A DNA stretch of 64,000 bases from Pycnococcus provasolii (GCA_049487715.1 CP150573.1:372001-436000), one strand, 5' to 3'. Positions 38,827 through 48,706 are shown, numbered from the stretch's first letter. Program-made: numbers and translations. Notes: a model not told the origin generated them from the letters alone.

Positions 38827-40053
38827 ATGATGTCCGCTCACAGTTGTCACCGCAGCTCTGTATGTGTCAATAAGACTTCTTATCGTGCTCCTTCTTCTTG
38901 TCGTCGTCATGGTCGTCGTTCTGTTAACGCGTCTGCAACGTTATTGTCGTGCTCTAGTGGATCCACCTTTTTATCGGAGTCGCAAAAAGCCGCGTTACAT
39001 GAAACGGCGTTGTTAATTGCTCGTCCGGGAAAAGGAATCTCGGCTTGTGACGAAGGACCGGGAACCGTGGGAAGCCGATTTGAAGCGGTGGGTGTTGCCA
39101 ACTCCGAAGAAACGCGACGCGTATACCGACAAATGCTATTCACGCCGCGCGCGGCGGACTACCTCTCCGCAGTCATCCTCGACCCGGAGACACTCTACCA
39201 GAAAAACGACGATGGGGAGGCGTTCCCAGCCGCGCTCAGCGCAATGGGTGTCGTGCCCGGCGTCAAGCCGCACCTCAAGGTGTACGAACTGCCCGGACAG
39301 AACGGAAACACCGTCATGCAGGGACTCGACAGCCTTGCGGCGAGGTGCAAGGAGTACTACAACGCAGGAGCGAGGTTCGCCAAGTGGCGATCGCCCATCA
39401 ACATCGACGTCAGCAACGGCCAGCCGAGCCAACTCATCATCGACACAAATATGCTCGACCTCGCGCGATATGCGCTCATCTGCCAAAGCGAGGGACTGTG
39501 CCCGATCGTCGAGCCGGATATCAGCCTCACGGGAGACCACACGCTCGAGGACGCCGTCGCCATCAACATCAAGGTGCAGAGCGCACTCTACCACGCCATG
39601 CTCGAGCACGGTGTCTACATGGAGGGAACGACGCTCAAGCCGAACATCGTCAACCCGGGCAAGAGCTGCGCGACGAGCTACAGCGTCGAGGAAATCGCGC
39701 AGGCGAACCTCGACGTGTTCGCGCGGTGCTTCCCGACCGCTATGCCTGGCGCCAACTACCTGAGCGGCGGACAGTCGCTCGAGGATGCCGCGGCGAGGCT
39801 GAGCATGATCAACAAGATGAAGCAGCCAAACCACCCGTGGAATATCAGCTTTAGCTGGTCCGCGGCGATCCAACTCCCGATCTTGGACTTGTGCAAGGGC
39901 AAGGGTGGTGAGCTGCCGCTGGAGGAGATGGAGCAGCTCTACATTGACGAGCTGAAGATTGCAAGCGACGCGTCGCTGGGCCAGTACGAGCCGCCCGCTG
40001 GCGCGAGCGACGGCGCGCACGTAGGCGTGCGCGAGAAGGCGACGGTGGCGTAA
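38827..40053 (+). CDS. Class I fructose-bisphosphate aldolase, plastid type
   Basis: Cleaves and forms fructose 1,6-bisphosphate, and in plastids sedoheptulose 1,7-bisphosphate, in glycolysis and the Calvin cycle. 408 residues; the first 45 (Ser, Arg, Val rich, ending VNASATL) look like a plastid transit peptide. Key segments: ISACDEGPGTVGSRFEAVG with the active-site Asp, RQMLFT, KWRSPI, IVEPDISLTGDH, GTTLKPNIVNPG with the Schiff-base Lys, and LSGGQSLEDAAARL. The GPGTVG sequence differs from the ESTGS/ESNAT found in most class I aldolases. The C-terminus ends EKATVA and lacks the terminal Tyr that assists FBP cleavage in animal and plant enzymes. Confidence 0.94.
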   Translation: MMSAHSCHRSSVCVNKTSYRAPSSCRRHGRRSVNASATLLSCSSGSTFLSESQKAALHETALLIARPGKGISACDEGPGTVGSRFEAVGVANSEETRRVYRQMLFTPRAADYLSAVILDPETLYQKNDDGEAFPAALSAMGVVPGVKPHLKVYELPGQNGNTVMQGLDSLAARCKEYYNAGARFAKWRSPINIDVSNGQPSQLIIDTNMLDLARYALICQSEGLCPIVEPDISLTGDHTLEDAVAINIKVQSALYHAMLEHGVYMEGTTLKPNIVNPGKSCATSYSVEEIAQANLDVFARCFPTAMPGANYLSGGQSLEDAAARLSMINKMKQPNHPWNISFSWSAAIQLPILDLCKGKGGELPLEEMEQLYIDELKIASDASLGQYEPPAGASDGAHVGVREKATVA

Positions 40054-40271
40054 GGGAACAAGAGTAACAAACCCCCAACTCCCCGAACGCGGATTTGCGG
40101 CCGCATTCTCCCATTCTCCCCCCTCCCCTAAACGTATGGCGTTTTCGTGGTTCTCCCTTACACCACCTGCGTGCGTGCACGGCGTGCTCGCGTGCTCGAA
40201 TGGAGGGACGTTGAATAAAAGGTAAAGTACATTCCATTACTAAATGAGCGATCGATCTCAGGAAGCAAACT

Positions 40272-41774
40272 TCAGCGCCGTCTTCGCCGTCTCCTCGTGG
40301 ACGGACTCCTCAATTTGATCGGGTAGCGTTGCGCCAAAAATTCAAACACGTGCTGCGTGAGCTCGAAATTGTGGACATTCGTTTGACCCGTCACCGAATC
40401 GAAGTAGTGATACTTCGTCTCATTCGGACGTCTCGTCGTGTAGTGGTAACTCTCGAAGCCGTACATAGTGATCTCGTTGCATACCTGGCTCGCCATGACG
40501 AGAGCGAACCAACCGGAATTAGGCTTGCACACTGTCGTGTCGCACTTCACCTTTGGGTTGCGGCAGCGTGCGCTGTTGCCCTCGAATCCACGTGTGATTG
40601 CCTTGCACGATGTCGCAAGCTTGCCAAACATGCTAGCGAGCTGACGCCACAGACTCTCGGCATGTAGTCCGAGGTCTGGCGCGAGAATGATGGTGTAGTT
40701 GGGAGGAAAGCGTGTGAGCAGGTTGCGGTAGATGTAGAAGTACGGCCGCCAGTTATGGCTTTCGAATATGACGAGGCTCGAGTTTGCGCCGTCACGGAGT
40801 ACACGCTTGCCTGCGACGCGAACGATGTTCGGGCGATTGCACACGTCGAATGTCGTCTTCTTACCCACGTCCGCCTCGAACTTGTTCACGGGCGCGTAGT
40901 TGATTCTAAATACGGCGTCCATTCTGTCGATTTCGGCGCCGTATCCGGAGCCCGAGAGGCTTCCTGAGTTGCCGACGATGGCGCATCGCGCGAACGACCA
41001 GTCGGCGTCCTTCGGAGGCAGCATGGGTATGATGATGGGTGGGAACCGCAGCTTTTCCGGCCTGTCCCAGCTCATTCCGTCTGGTGCGAGGCTGGGGTAC
41101 TCCAGGTAAGCCGTCACCTTCCCCGACGACGCGCCAGGTTCGTCGGCACGCGCGCCGTCTTCCTCGAACGTTGCCTGGCTGAGCAGTAAGTGCGTTCGGT
41201 CGAGCAAATACAGCTGCGCGGTTCCGTCGATCGTGCTCGATCCGACCCCTCCTGGCGTGCCAGACACCTCCGGCTCGAACCGGAACGTGTACGTCATGTT
41301 TTCCCTTTCTATTGCGCTGTCGTCGTAGTCGACGGCGTCCGGATCCGAGTACTGGCTTTCCGGCAGTTTCGACTTGGCAACATGCGTTCTCTTCAGGGTA
41401 TCACGCGTATTTTTGCGAAACACGTCCTTGAGCGAAAGACGCCCTCTACTCCCAACGCCACGAGTCTTGGCAACACGCAGATCGTCACCATCACTGAAAT
41501 CCTCCCCCGAGGCCAAGCCAGAGGCGGAGGCGGAGGAGTCTTCTTCTGCAAGGTACTGCGAGTACAGCTGGTACATGAGAGTTAGGACTAATAACAGAAT
41601 CAGAGGGTTGCGCGTCAAGCTGCCAATGAATCCAACACCAACACCGCCTTGGCCAAGGCGGACAAGGCCGAGGAGGTGCCCTGCATGCCCCGCGTGCGAC
41701 GTGGATCCCAAAGTGGAGTGGCCCTTGAGACCGTGAGGTTTCAACATCAGTGATGGCTTGGCGGCCATCACCAT
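40272..41774 (-). CDS. GT29 sialyltransferase-like glycosyltransferase
   Basis: Type II Golgi membrane protein of the GT29 (CMP-sialic acid-type) family. The start chosen is the ATG at 41774 (MVMAAKPSL), 41768 being equally possible. A transmembrane anchor (NPLILLLVLTLMYQLY) follows an unusually long 55-residue Gly/His tail, then a long stem. Sialylmotif L is CAIVGNSGSLSGSGYGAEID through RINYAPV, ending VGKKTTFDVCNRPN. Motif S includes GWFALVMASQVCNEITMYGF. Motif III is KYHYF. The VS-like end is HNFELTQHVFEFLAQ, where the usual Glu five residues after His is Thr. Algal GT29 proteins are known, but their donor is unsettled (sialic acid or Kdo-like), so the substrate is open. Confidence 0.86.
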   Translation of the reverse strand: MVMAAKPSLMLKPHGLKGHSTLGSTSHAGHAGHLLGLVRLGQGGVGVGFIGSLTRNPLILLLVLTLMYQLYSQYLAEEDSSASASGLASGEDFSDGDDLRVAKTRGVGSRGRLSLKDVFRKNTRDTLKRTHVAKSKLPESQYSDPDAVDYDDSAIERENMTYTFRFEPEVSGTPGGVGSSTIDGTAQLYLLDRTHLLLSQATFEEDGARADEPGASSGKVTAYLEYPSLAPDGMSWDRPEKLRFPPIIIPMLPPKDADWSFARCAIVGNSGSLSGSGYGAEIDRMDAVFRINYAPVNKFEADVGKKTTFDVCNRPNIVRVAGKRVLRDGANSSLVIFESHNWRPYFYIYRNLLTRFPPNYTIILAPDLGLHAESLWRQLASMFGKLATSCKAITRGFEGNSARCRNPKVKCDTTVCKPNSGWFALVMASQVCNEITMYGFESYHYTTRRPNETKYHYFDSVTGQTNVHNFELTQHVFEFLAQRYPIKLRSPSTRRRRRRR

Positions 41775-41978
41775 CACGCACGCGAATGCGAATGATGTTT
41801 CACAGTTTCTTCCCTTCCAATTCCCTTTCCCTTTTCTTCCCTTCCCGCGCGGCTTGGTGGGGACACGACCGGGATACGCGCTTGGTCGCCTGGTTGGCTT
41901 GGCCTCCCGGGCCCGGGCCAAGGTTACTCTAGGGCTCTAGGCCTGCGTTGTGACAAATGGCATAACTTTGGCTTCTAA

Positions 41979-43940
41979 GGGCATGTTCAGGGCTAAACGG
42001 TCAAGTTGGGGTGTTTTTCCGCCTTGGTGAAAATTTTTCTGGGCTCGAGACAGTTGACCTTGACCGATGGTCACAGCCAAAAGGTGAAGTTTCTGGTCAA
42101 AACAGGGGATACCTCTTCGCAGAGACGGCGGTCGCACGTCGACTTTCTCGGAGACGTGGTTGCAGGTTCCCGCTCGCCTGTTTGAAAATCGCAGTCTGGT
42201 ATCGGTCGTTCGTTAACTAATTTGTTTAATAATGGCTTCTCCCGTGGTCTGGCCCAGTCGGGAGCGTATGCTGCACGCCCTGCTGGTAAACGACGTACAA
42301 GACTACTGCTACGAGGACATGTACGAAGACTTGGACGACGAAGAAGACACGGCCCTTTTCCTATATCTCGCGCTGATGCTCGCGGACGACAACGACGACA
42401 CCGCTCTTCGCATCACCGAAGAGGTGCGCGACTGGGGTGGTTCTCGGCCTGGCCGCAGGTACAGCGTACCCAAGTGGCTGTCAAGTTGGGTGTGTATTGA
42501 AACGCAACTCTCCCGCATCAGTGAGGCGTCATGGATTGCGCAGTTCGGCATGAAGAAGGAGCTATTCAGGAAAATAGTGCAAGATCTGCGGCCGGCGATT
42601 GAGTCTCGCACTCCGCGCAGCAGCGCGTTTCGCCAGCCACTCACGACGGAACTTCAAGTTGCTGTCGCACTTGTGAGGTTCAGGTTCGGACACTCATTCC
42701 GTACCTGCGCGACGTGGTTTGGTCTGGGGGGGTAAGTACCGCTCGTAAGTGCGTTCTCGACGTCATGGCGGCGATCTGCTCGACATACACCGACGTCATC
42801 AAGCTCCCAACCGGAAACGACATCGACGCCGACCTGCAGCTCATGGCAGAGAAAGGCCTGCCCGCTTGCGCCTGGGCGCTCGACGGCACGGAGATACCCG
42901 TGCGCGCGCGGTCGCGGGACACAGTCGCGAAAAGGAACCGAAAGGGCGTCGTCTCCGACAAGGCTCTGCTCCTGTGCAACCACAACCTCATCATACGCTT
43001 CAGCCAGGTTGGCATACCTGGCTCTGCCGCCGACGGCAGGGCTTTCTCGATGAGTTCGCTGCAGCCTATCATTGACCAAGGCGTGTGGCCGCCTGGAGGC
43101 CACGACACAGAAGTGTGCGGCGTCGTCATCCCTCCACAGATACTCGTCGATGCGGCGTTCGCCACGACGAGGGCGACGCTGCGGCCATTCTCTGGGGGAC
43201 ACGCAGTCGTCCGCGGAGAGGGAGTTCAACTTCATGCACAGCTCCATGAGGATGTGCGTGGAGCGCCTCAACGGCGTGCTGAAGCGACGATTCCAGACGC
43301 TCGCAAAGCCCGCAGAGTGGTGGGATGAATCGAACCGATTCATGGAGGTGCACTGCTGCTTCGTGCTGCTGCACAACCTCATCAGGAGCTCAGGAGACAC
43401 GAACTTCGAGGACGACGAAGAGGACGAGCAGGACGCTCCACAGCCTCCATCACACGAACAAGGCGTGCAGAACGTGAATGCGCTTGCGCATCGCGCTGCG
43501 CTTTGCGCGCACATCGCAGCGAACGACATCGCGCGCAAGCGTTACCGCGAAACTGCGCAGTGGAGGCGCGCAAATGCCGTCACTGTGCTGTGAAAGGGAA
43601 TGAAGATAGGAAAGGAACTGAACATAGATACTGATGGAAGGGACTGATGGAAGGGACTGAACAAAGGAACTCAAGATGACATGTAACTGGGTGTTCTTGT
43701 GTTACACGAAATTCATAAAGTTCTCGCGCGTTTCGCCCTGCCCTCTCGCGCATTCAGGATAGGTCCAGGGAAACTTGACCTTTGGTCAAAAATATAACCA
43801 AGCTGTTTTGCTCGGTCATGTTTTTGACCAAAAGGTCAAGTCTTTTTCCCCACTTGACCGGTCCCTGTGAACGCTGGTCAAGTGATTTTCCCCCATTTTT
43901 CCCCCGAAATCGGCACTTGACCGCGACTCTGAACACGGGG
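41979..43940. mobile_element. PIF/Harbinger-type DNA transposon (1,962 bp) with TIRs and TAA target duplication
   Basis: The left end GGGCATGTTCAG at 41979 and the right end, reading inwards CCCCGTGTTCAG from 43940, are imperfect terminal inverted repeats; both continue to GGTCAAGT about 10-12 bases further in. TAA lies directly outside both ends (41976-41978 and 43941-43943), the 3-bp duplication typical of PIF/Harbinger. Both subterminal regions carry many TTGACC/GGTCAA words, probably transposase sites. It encloses one broken transposase gene and no Myb-like second gene. Confidence 0.82.
42232..43593 (+). pseudogene. HARBI1-like DDE transposase, broken by two frameshifts
   Basis: The reading frame starts at the ATG at 42232 and runs to FRTCATWFGLGG, stopping at 42735. 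It resumes in the second frame (VSTARKCVLDV...) and shifts again near 43197 to the third frame, ending at 43593. The DDE residues are present: ALDGTEIPV, PGSAADGRAFS and LVDAAF. After the second shift, SSAEREFNFMHSSMRMCVERLNGVLKRRF is the typical Harbinger tail. Both shifts fall in G-runs (GGGGGGG at 42726-42732 and GGGGG at 43193-43197), so they are slippage mutations or sequencing errors. As it stands the gene cannot make a complete transposase. Confidence 0.85.
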
Positions 43941-43943
43941 TAA

Positions 43944-44633
43944 ATATAAAAGCAACGAAGTGGCGTTTGCGCCGGCGCACGATGGCGCGAACGCACATCG
44001 GCCGGATGAACCACGTCCCACTCACGCCGGGCTAGCGGAGGACCGGCGGGACCGCCGTGGCGTCTTTTAGTCGAACAAGACCTTGGCCACGCACGAGTTG
44101 TGTTGGGATTTCTATGACAACTTCGTCCTTGACGGACGAACATTTACCGCGCATTGGCGAGCGCAAAAGATGAAGATGGAAAAGTTGGGCTTTGTTTTCG
44201 TGGGAAGAAGCACGTATCGGGAGATGATGAAATCATTCATGGAACTTTCAAATCTCAGTCGCGCGCGACATTTATTTTTATGTTGAAGGGGAACGCGATT
44301 ACGCACCGGTGTAACGGTGTTTGCTCAAGGGGCCGACTTGGGCGAAAGATATGTGACAAGGCGTTCGGACTTCGGAGAACGTTATGCCAACGTACGCCGA
44401 CGCGTTGCGCGACACGACACGCGCGGCTGATAAAGTACCGTTCCTGAAAACACAAAACAACCAAAGCTCCACAAACCTACCTTCATGAAGATGAGTGCGG
44501 CGGCGCCCGCCGGGCCTTTTTTTCCTGCTTTTTCGGGGACCCATTTCGGGGGGGATGGATGTGACAGTTGTTTCTCCCCATTTTCCCTTTTTTCATTTTC
44601 AGAATTCGCGGAAGGAAGTTTTACGTTTTGTTT
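43944..44633. other. Intergenic region, no gene recognised
   Basis: About 690 bp between the transposon and the DBR1 gene. Short open frames show no conserved features, and the last 150 bases before DBR1 are T- and C-rich. Confidence 0.4.
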
Positions 44634-46466
44634 ATGGTTCGCGTCGCCGTCTTGGGTTGTCTGCACGGCGCGCTCGAGGATGCGTACCGTACCATCCTCA
44701 TGATAAACTCCTCAGCTGAGTCTTCACCTCTTGACTCGTCAGCCGCCGCGGCGAAATCAAAGCCTGCTGCTTCTAGTGCCGACGTTTCTGCGCCTTCTTC
44801 TGCATCTTCGCCTTCTTCGGCATCTGCGCCTACAAGTGCCGACGGTGCTGGCGCTTCTGCGCCTTCTGCTGCACATGCGCCTTCTGGTGGTGGTGGTGGT
44901 GGTGCGCCAGAAGAACCTTCTGGTTCTCCTGCGTCTCAGAGACACGCCTCTGCGGAACCTTCTGATGCAAACGACGCGGCGAAGATCTTCGTCGGCGGAC
45001 TCGCGCAGACAACCACGCCCTATGCCCTTAGACAACACTTCGCGCAGTTTGGAGACGTACAAAACTGCCACATTCCCACGGACAAGTACACGCAACGCCC
45101 GCGGGGATTCGGCTTTGTCACATTCGCAGAACCAAGTGCCGTCGACGCTTTGCTCGCGGATGGGGACAAGCAAAATATCCATGGGAACGTCGTGGACGTG
45201 AGGCGCGCCACGGGGACACAGTCAGAACCAACAGAACGTTCAACCGAACCTGTGGAACTGCTACTCGTGTGCGGCGACTTTCAGGCGCTACGCAACGTTG
45301 GGCCCTCTGCTGTCACCACCGTCGAGGCCCTGACGCGAGACATCGACGCAATCAACATCAAGCCAAAGTACAAAATCGAGGCGATTGAGAAGGACTTTCA
45401 CGCTTACCACACCGGAAAGAAGGTTGCGCCGGTAATGACCATTTTCGTGGGTGGCAACCATGAGGCATCCAACCACCTCGCGGAAATCAAGTACGGTGGG
45501 TGGGTGGCGCCGAACATCTACTTCTTGGGATATGCGGGCGTCGTAAGGTACAAAGGCCTGCGCATTGCGGGCATCTCAGGCATATACAAATCGCAGGACT
45601 ATACGCGAGGACGGTACGAAACGCCGCCGTACGACGATGACAGCATACGCTCAACGTATCACACGCGAAGGTTCGACGTGTTCCGTCTCAAGCAGGTCAA
45701 TGCGAGAAACGGACTTCGAACGGAGAAGGTTCAGCCACAGAAGGGCGTTGACATTTTTCTCTCGCACGACTGGCCAAGCGGAATCTGGAACCATGGTGAC
45801 TACGCCAGGCTTGTGCGAAGCAAGCCATTCCTGCAGGATGACATGCGCTCCGGCCGCCTAGGATCTCCGCCACTCTGGGACATTCTGCACACACTCAAGC
45901 CTGCGTACTGGTTTGCAGCGCATCTCCACTGCAAGTTTGCCGCCATCGTGCCACACGTGGAAGGCACCACCAACACGCGGTTCCTGGCGTTGGACAAGTG
46001 CCTTCCAAGGCGCGACTTCATGCAAATTCTAGACATCGAACCAGAAGGCGGCGTCACGGAGGAGGCAGCAAACGACAGTAGCCTGCAATACGACCTTGAA
46101 TGGCTTAGCATTGTAAGAGGGTGCGAATCACTCGACAGCACGACCCGTGGCGAGCACGTTCTCCCAAATGATGGCAACACACGCTCTGGACCATCCGATA
46201 CCGACGACGCTCATGTGGTTGCTCACTTCGAAGCGAATGGCCGCGACATGAGAATTCCGCCCATGCCGGATGATCCTACAGCACGACTTGCGACCGAGCA
46301 ATCGCGCGCATTCCTTGGAGGGATCCTCGGTATCGGTAGCGTGCGTCAGACGGCGGCGGCAGCAGATGCGAACGAAATCGACTTGTTAGATGATGATGGT
46401 GGTGGTGGCGAAGATGATGCTGACGATGACAACGAGATTCCTCTCGACGACGACGACGACATGTAA
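44634..46466 (+). CDS. DBR1: RNA lariat debranching enzyme with an RRM inserted inside the phosphoesterase domain
   Basis: Hydrolyses the 2'-5' bond of excised intron lariats in the nucleus. The start is the ATG at 44634 (MVRVAVLGCLHG). Metallophosphoesterase motifs are complete: GCLHG, CGDFQALRN, GGNHEASNHL, LSHDWP and AHLH, with the family segments KYGGWVAPNIYFLGYAGVVR and FLALDKCLPRRDF. Between GCLHG (residue 11) and CGDF (Asp at 215) there are about 204 residues, where the family normally has about 29. The insert is an Ala/Ser/Pro-rich linker of about 90 residues followed by a good RRM at residues 117-193, with RNP2 IFVGGL and RNP1 RGFGFVTF. The frame stays open through it, with gene-like codon use. 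The C-terminus is a Asp/Glu-rich tail. Confidence 0.92.
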   Translation: MVRVAVLGCLHGALEDAYRTILMINSSAESSPLDSSAAAAKSKPAASSADVSAPSSASSPSSASAPTSADGAGASAPSAAHAPSGGGGGGAPEEPSGSPASQRHASAEPSDANDAAKIFVGGLAQTTTPYALRQHFAQFGDVQNCHIPTDKYTQRPRGFGFVTFAEPSAVDALLADGDKQNIHGNVVDVRRATGTQSEPTERSTEPVELLLVCGDFQALRNVGPSAVTTVEALTRDIDAINIKPKYKIEAIEKDFHAYHTGKKVAPVMTIFVGGNHEASNHLAEIKYGGWVAPNIYFLGYAGVVRYKGLRIAGISGIYKSQDYTRGRYETPPYDDDSIRSTYHTRRFDVFRLKQVNARNGLRTEKVQPQKGVDIFLSHDWPSGIWNHGDYARLVRSKPFLQDDMRSGRLGSPPLWDILHTLKPAYWFAAHLHCKFAAIVPHVEGTTNTRFLALDKCLPRRDFMQILDIEPEGGVTEEAANDSSLQYDLEWLSIVRGCESLDSTTRGEHVLPNDGNTRSGPSDTDDAHVVAHFEANGRDMRIPPMPDDPTARLATEQSRAFLGGILGIGSVRQTAAAADANEIDLLDDDGGGGEDDADDDNEIPLDDDDDM

Positions 46467-46591
46467 GAGCCGATATTATGACTGAGTAAGTTTGTAAGTT
46501 GTAAAAGTTCCTGTAATAATTACAATTACTTCAAATCCACAATATACACACAAGTCCCGTGGGCTTCTCGCATGCGCATGATTCGTATGCG

Positions 46592-48706
46592 CTAGATACT
46601 ATTATTTAGCAGTTCCAAGACGGAGCTCCCTCCGTGCACAATAGGGTCCTTTTTCGTAGCCATCTCTTCCGAAGGCAGAGTTTGGAGATCATCGATGCGT
46701 AACGTCGAAGGAGTTTCTGCACCATATGCGGGAGGAGAAACGTTCTGTTCCTTCGCATGGGAGACTCCTTCGATGGATCCCATCGCCATCGGCTGTGACT
46801 GGCTCTGCGACGCCGCCGTAGCTCGCGGTGCGTTTGCATCCACCATCGACCCACCATTAGGAATTGAAATCGGGGGTAGCGTATTTTTCCCAGGATTGAG
46901 GGTGGCATTTGCCGTGCCCGAAAGTGCAGACGACGTCGGTAGTGGGCTAGCCGATTTCTCATTTGGCACTTTCTTGCGTCGGCGTTTTTCACAAGCGAGT
47001 ATCAAGTCGTCGATACGAAATAGCACAGATTCCGCCGATAACGAATTACTTGCCGAATGCGAAACCTCTAAGGTTAGCTGAGCTAGCATGGTTTCATGGA
47101 AGTAGTTCAGCGTTGAGGCGACTTCGACGTTCCCGGTTGCCTCAATTGCAGCCAGTAGCTCGCCGAATGTACACATTCCCATCGTGTGAGCAAGTCCGAC
47201 GGGAACCGTGCGTGTCTGGAAGATATTGGATCTTTGCCTGTGGACCGATCCTTCGATATCAGACTCCGTATCTGAGGAATCAATCAAGCTGGCCATGGAT
47301 TCGCCGTACCGAGGTAAGTCTTTCTGAGAGCCCTCCCGGCTACTGTTCATGGCTTCGAACGATATATTGCGCGCCATGCCAGGAAGCATTGCGCTGTTGC
47401 GCGAACCTTCGAGACTTGGCAGTGCGCCGTTGCGCGAACCTTCGAGATTTTGCAAGCTGATTGTGGATCCCTCTCGTGAGAATGCACCGCCTTTACGCAT
47501 CGACCCTCCATCACCAGCCTCACCGGCAGCCTGCAGGAGAGCGAAAGCAGAGGATCCGCCTGCTACAGAAAAGTCTCCGTGAACTGATTTTTCGCTCACC
47601 ATGCTCAGCCATTGGCGCATCACGGCGATTTGCCCGCCGTTCATGTGTATGGCCATCTCGTGTACGCATTTGCGCGTTAGCTTGGTCTGCGCATGAATGG
47701 CCGCGAACGCAGGCATTCGCTTCGTCAACACGTGCGGATCGTTGAGTGCCTGAGAGCTCAGCGACTTCACCAGCGCTTGCTTGCCGCCAGAACGCAGAAA
47801 TCGGTGCCTTCGACACTGAGACGCATTCATGCGCTTGGTCGGATCGAGTCGTATTAGCTTTGCGATGAAGTCGCGCATGTCGTTGCCAAACTTGTCCGGG
47901 ATCGGGTAGTACTCGCCGCGAAGCGCCTGGTGAATGCCGTGCACGTTGTGCGAGAAGGGCATTTCTCCGGTGAGTATGAGGTACGCGAACACGCCGACGC
48001 CCCACATGTCCGCCTGCTGCCCGTACTCGAGGCTCTTCTCCACCTCGGGCGCCTGGAAGAAGGTGGAGCCGAGCTGCGGCACATTTCCGAGCGAGTCGCA
48101 GCGTTCGAGAGGAAGCGCGGAGCCGAAGTCGATGATCTTCAGCATGTACTCGCCGTCGTCTTCGACGCTCACCATGGTGTTCTCTGGGTGAAGGTCGCGG
48201 TAGATGACACCCTTGGAGTGCATGTACGCGACTGCGTCGACGAGCTGCAGCACGAGCTTGTGTCGAAGCTGCGCCTGCTTGGCAGCGTCTTTTGGCATTT
48301 CCGTCGCGAGCAGTCGTGTGAGGCGTGGTCCGTTCAGGCACTCCATGACGACGTGAACTTGCGTCTTGGTCTTGTCGTAGAAGGCGTCGATCATCTTGAC
48401 GATGTTCGGGTGTGCCATCCGCTTCAAGCACGTCACCTCGTTGGCAACGGACACGCGTGCGAGCACGCTTGCGAACATGCCAACTTGCAGCGTTTTAACG
48501 GCGACCTTTGTGTTGTCTGCGATTCGCGTTCCCAAGAACACTGTTCCCTGCGCCCCTTTTCCCACTTTCTCGCCGATCGTGTATTTGTCTTGCAGGTGTC
48601 CGTTCGCGGCGAGCGCCTCAAACACGCTTCGCGGATCGTTGGAGTTTGGCGAGTCAGGCGCGTATGCCGCCGCCGACGCCGACGTTGATGAAATACACGC
48701 GCCCAT
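46592..48706 (-). CDS. CAMK-like protein kinase with N-myristoylation motif
   Basis: Serine/threonine kinase of the CDPK/CAMK type without visible EF hands. The start is the ATG at 48706 so that the product begins MGACISST, a myristoylation/palmitoylation motif; four residues upstream another ATG exists. The kinase domain (about 45-315) has VGKGAQGTVFLG, VAVKTL, a catalytic loop IYRDLHPENTM, DFGSA, APEVEKSLEYGQQADMWGVGV and a final RMNASQCRRHRFL. The catalytic loop departs from HRDLKPEN: Tyr replaces His and His replaces the Lys after Asp-Leu. DFG and the VAVK Lys are intact. The C-terminal 390 residues contain a CDPK-like VKSLSSQAL segment, short repeats of EGSRN(G/S)A, and Ser-rich disorder. 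Membrane attachment is inferred from the N-terminus. Confidence 0.87.
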   Translation of the reverse strand: MGACISSTSASAAAYAPDSPNSNDPRSVFEALAANGHLQDKYTIGEKVGKGAQGTVFLGTRIADNTKVAVKTLQVGMFASVLARVSVANEVTCLKRMAHPNIVKMIDAFYDKTKTQVHVVMECLNGPRLTRLLATEMPKDAAKQAQLRHKLVLQLVDAVAYMHSKGVIYRDLHPENTMVSVEDDGEYMLKIIDFGSALPLERCDSLGNVPQLGSTFFQAPEVEKSLEYGQQADMWGVGVFAYLILTGEMPFSHNVHGIHQALRGEYYPIPDKFGNDMRDFIAKLIRLDPTKRMNASQCRRHRFLRSGGKQALVKSLSSQALNDPHVLTKRMPAFAAIHAQTKLTRKCVHEMAIHMNGGQIAVMRQWLSMVSEKSVHGDFSVAGGSSAFALLQAAGEAGDGGSMRKGGAFSREGSTISLQNLEGSRNGALPSLEGSRNSAMLPGMARNISFEAMNSSREGSQKDLPRYGESMASLIDSSDTESDIEGSVHRQRSNIFQTRTVPVGLAHTMGMCTFGELLAAIEATGNVEVASTLNYFHETMLAQLTLEVSHSASNSLSAESVLFRIDDLILACEKRRRKKVPNEKSASPLPTSSALSGTANATLNPGKNTLPPISIPNGGSMVDANAPRATAASQSQSQPMAMGSIEGVSHAKEQNVSPPAYGAETPSTLRIDDLQTLPSEEMATKKDPIVHGGSSVLELLNNSI

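Noticed and set aside
42714-43220. Programmed frameshifting in the Harbinger transposase
   Set aside because: Both shifts fall in plain G-runs, in different directions of slippage, and Harbinger transposases are not known to use recoding. Decay or sequencing error is simpler.
44715-45250. The DBR1 insert as a retained intron
   Set aside because: The frame is open for over 500 bp, the insert encodes a full RRM, and no GT..AG pair is evident that would join GCLHG to CGDF neatly. Kept as a finding with a transcript test.
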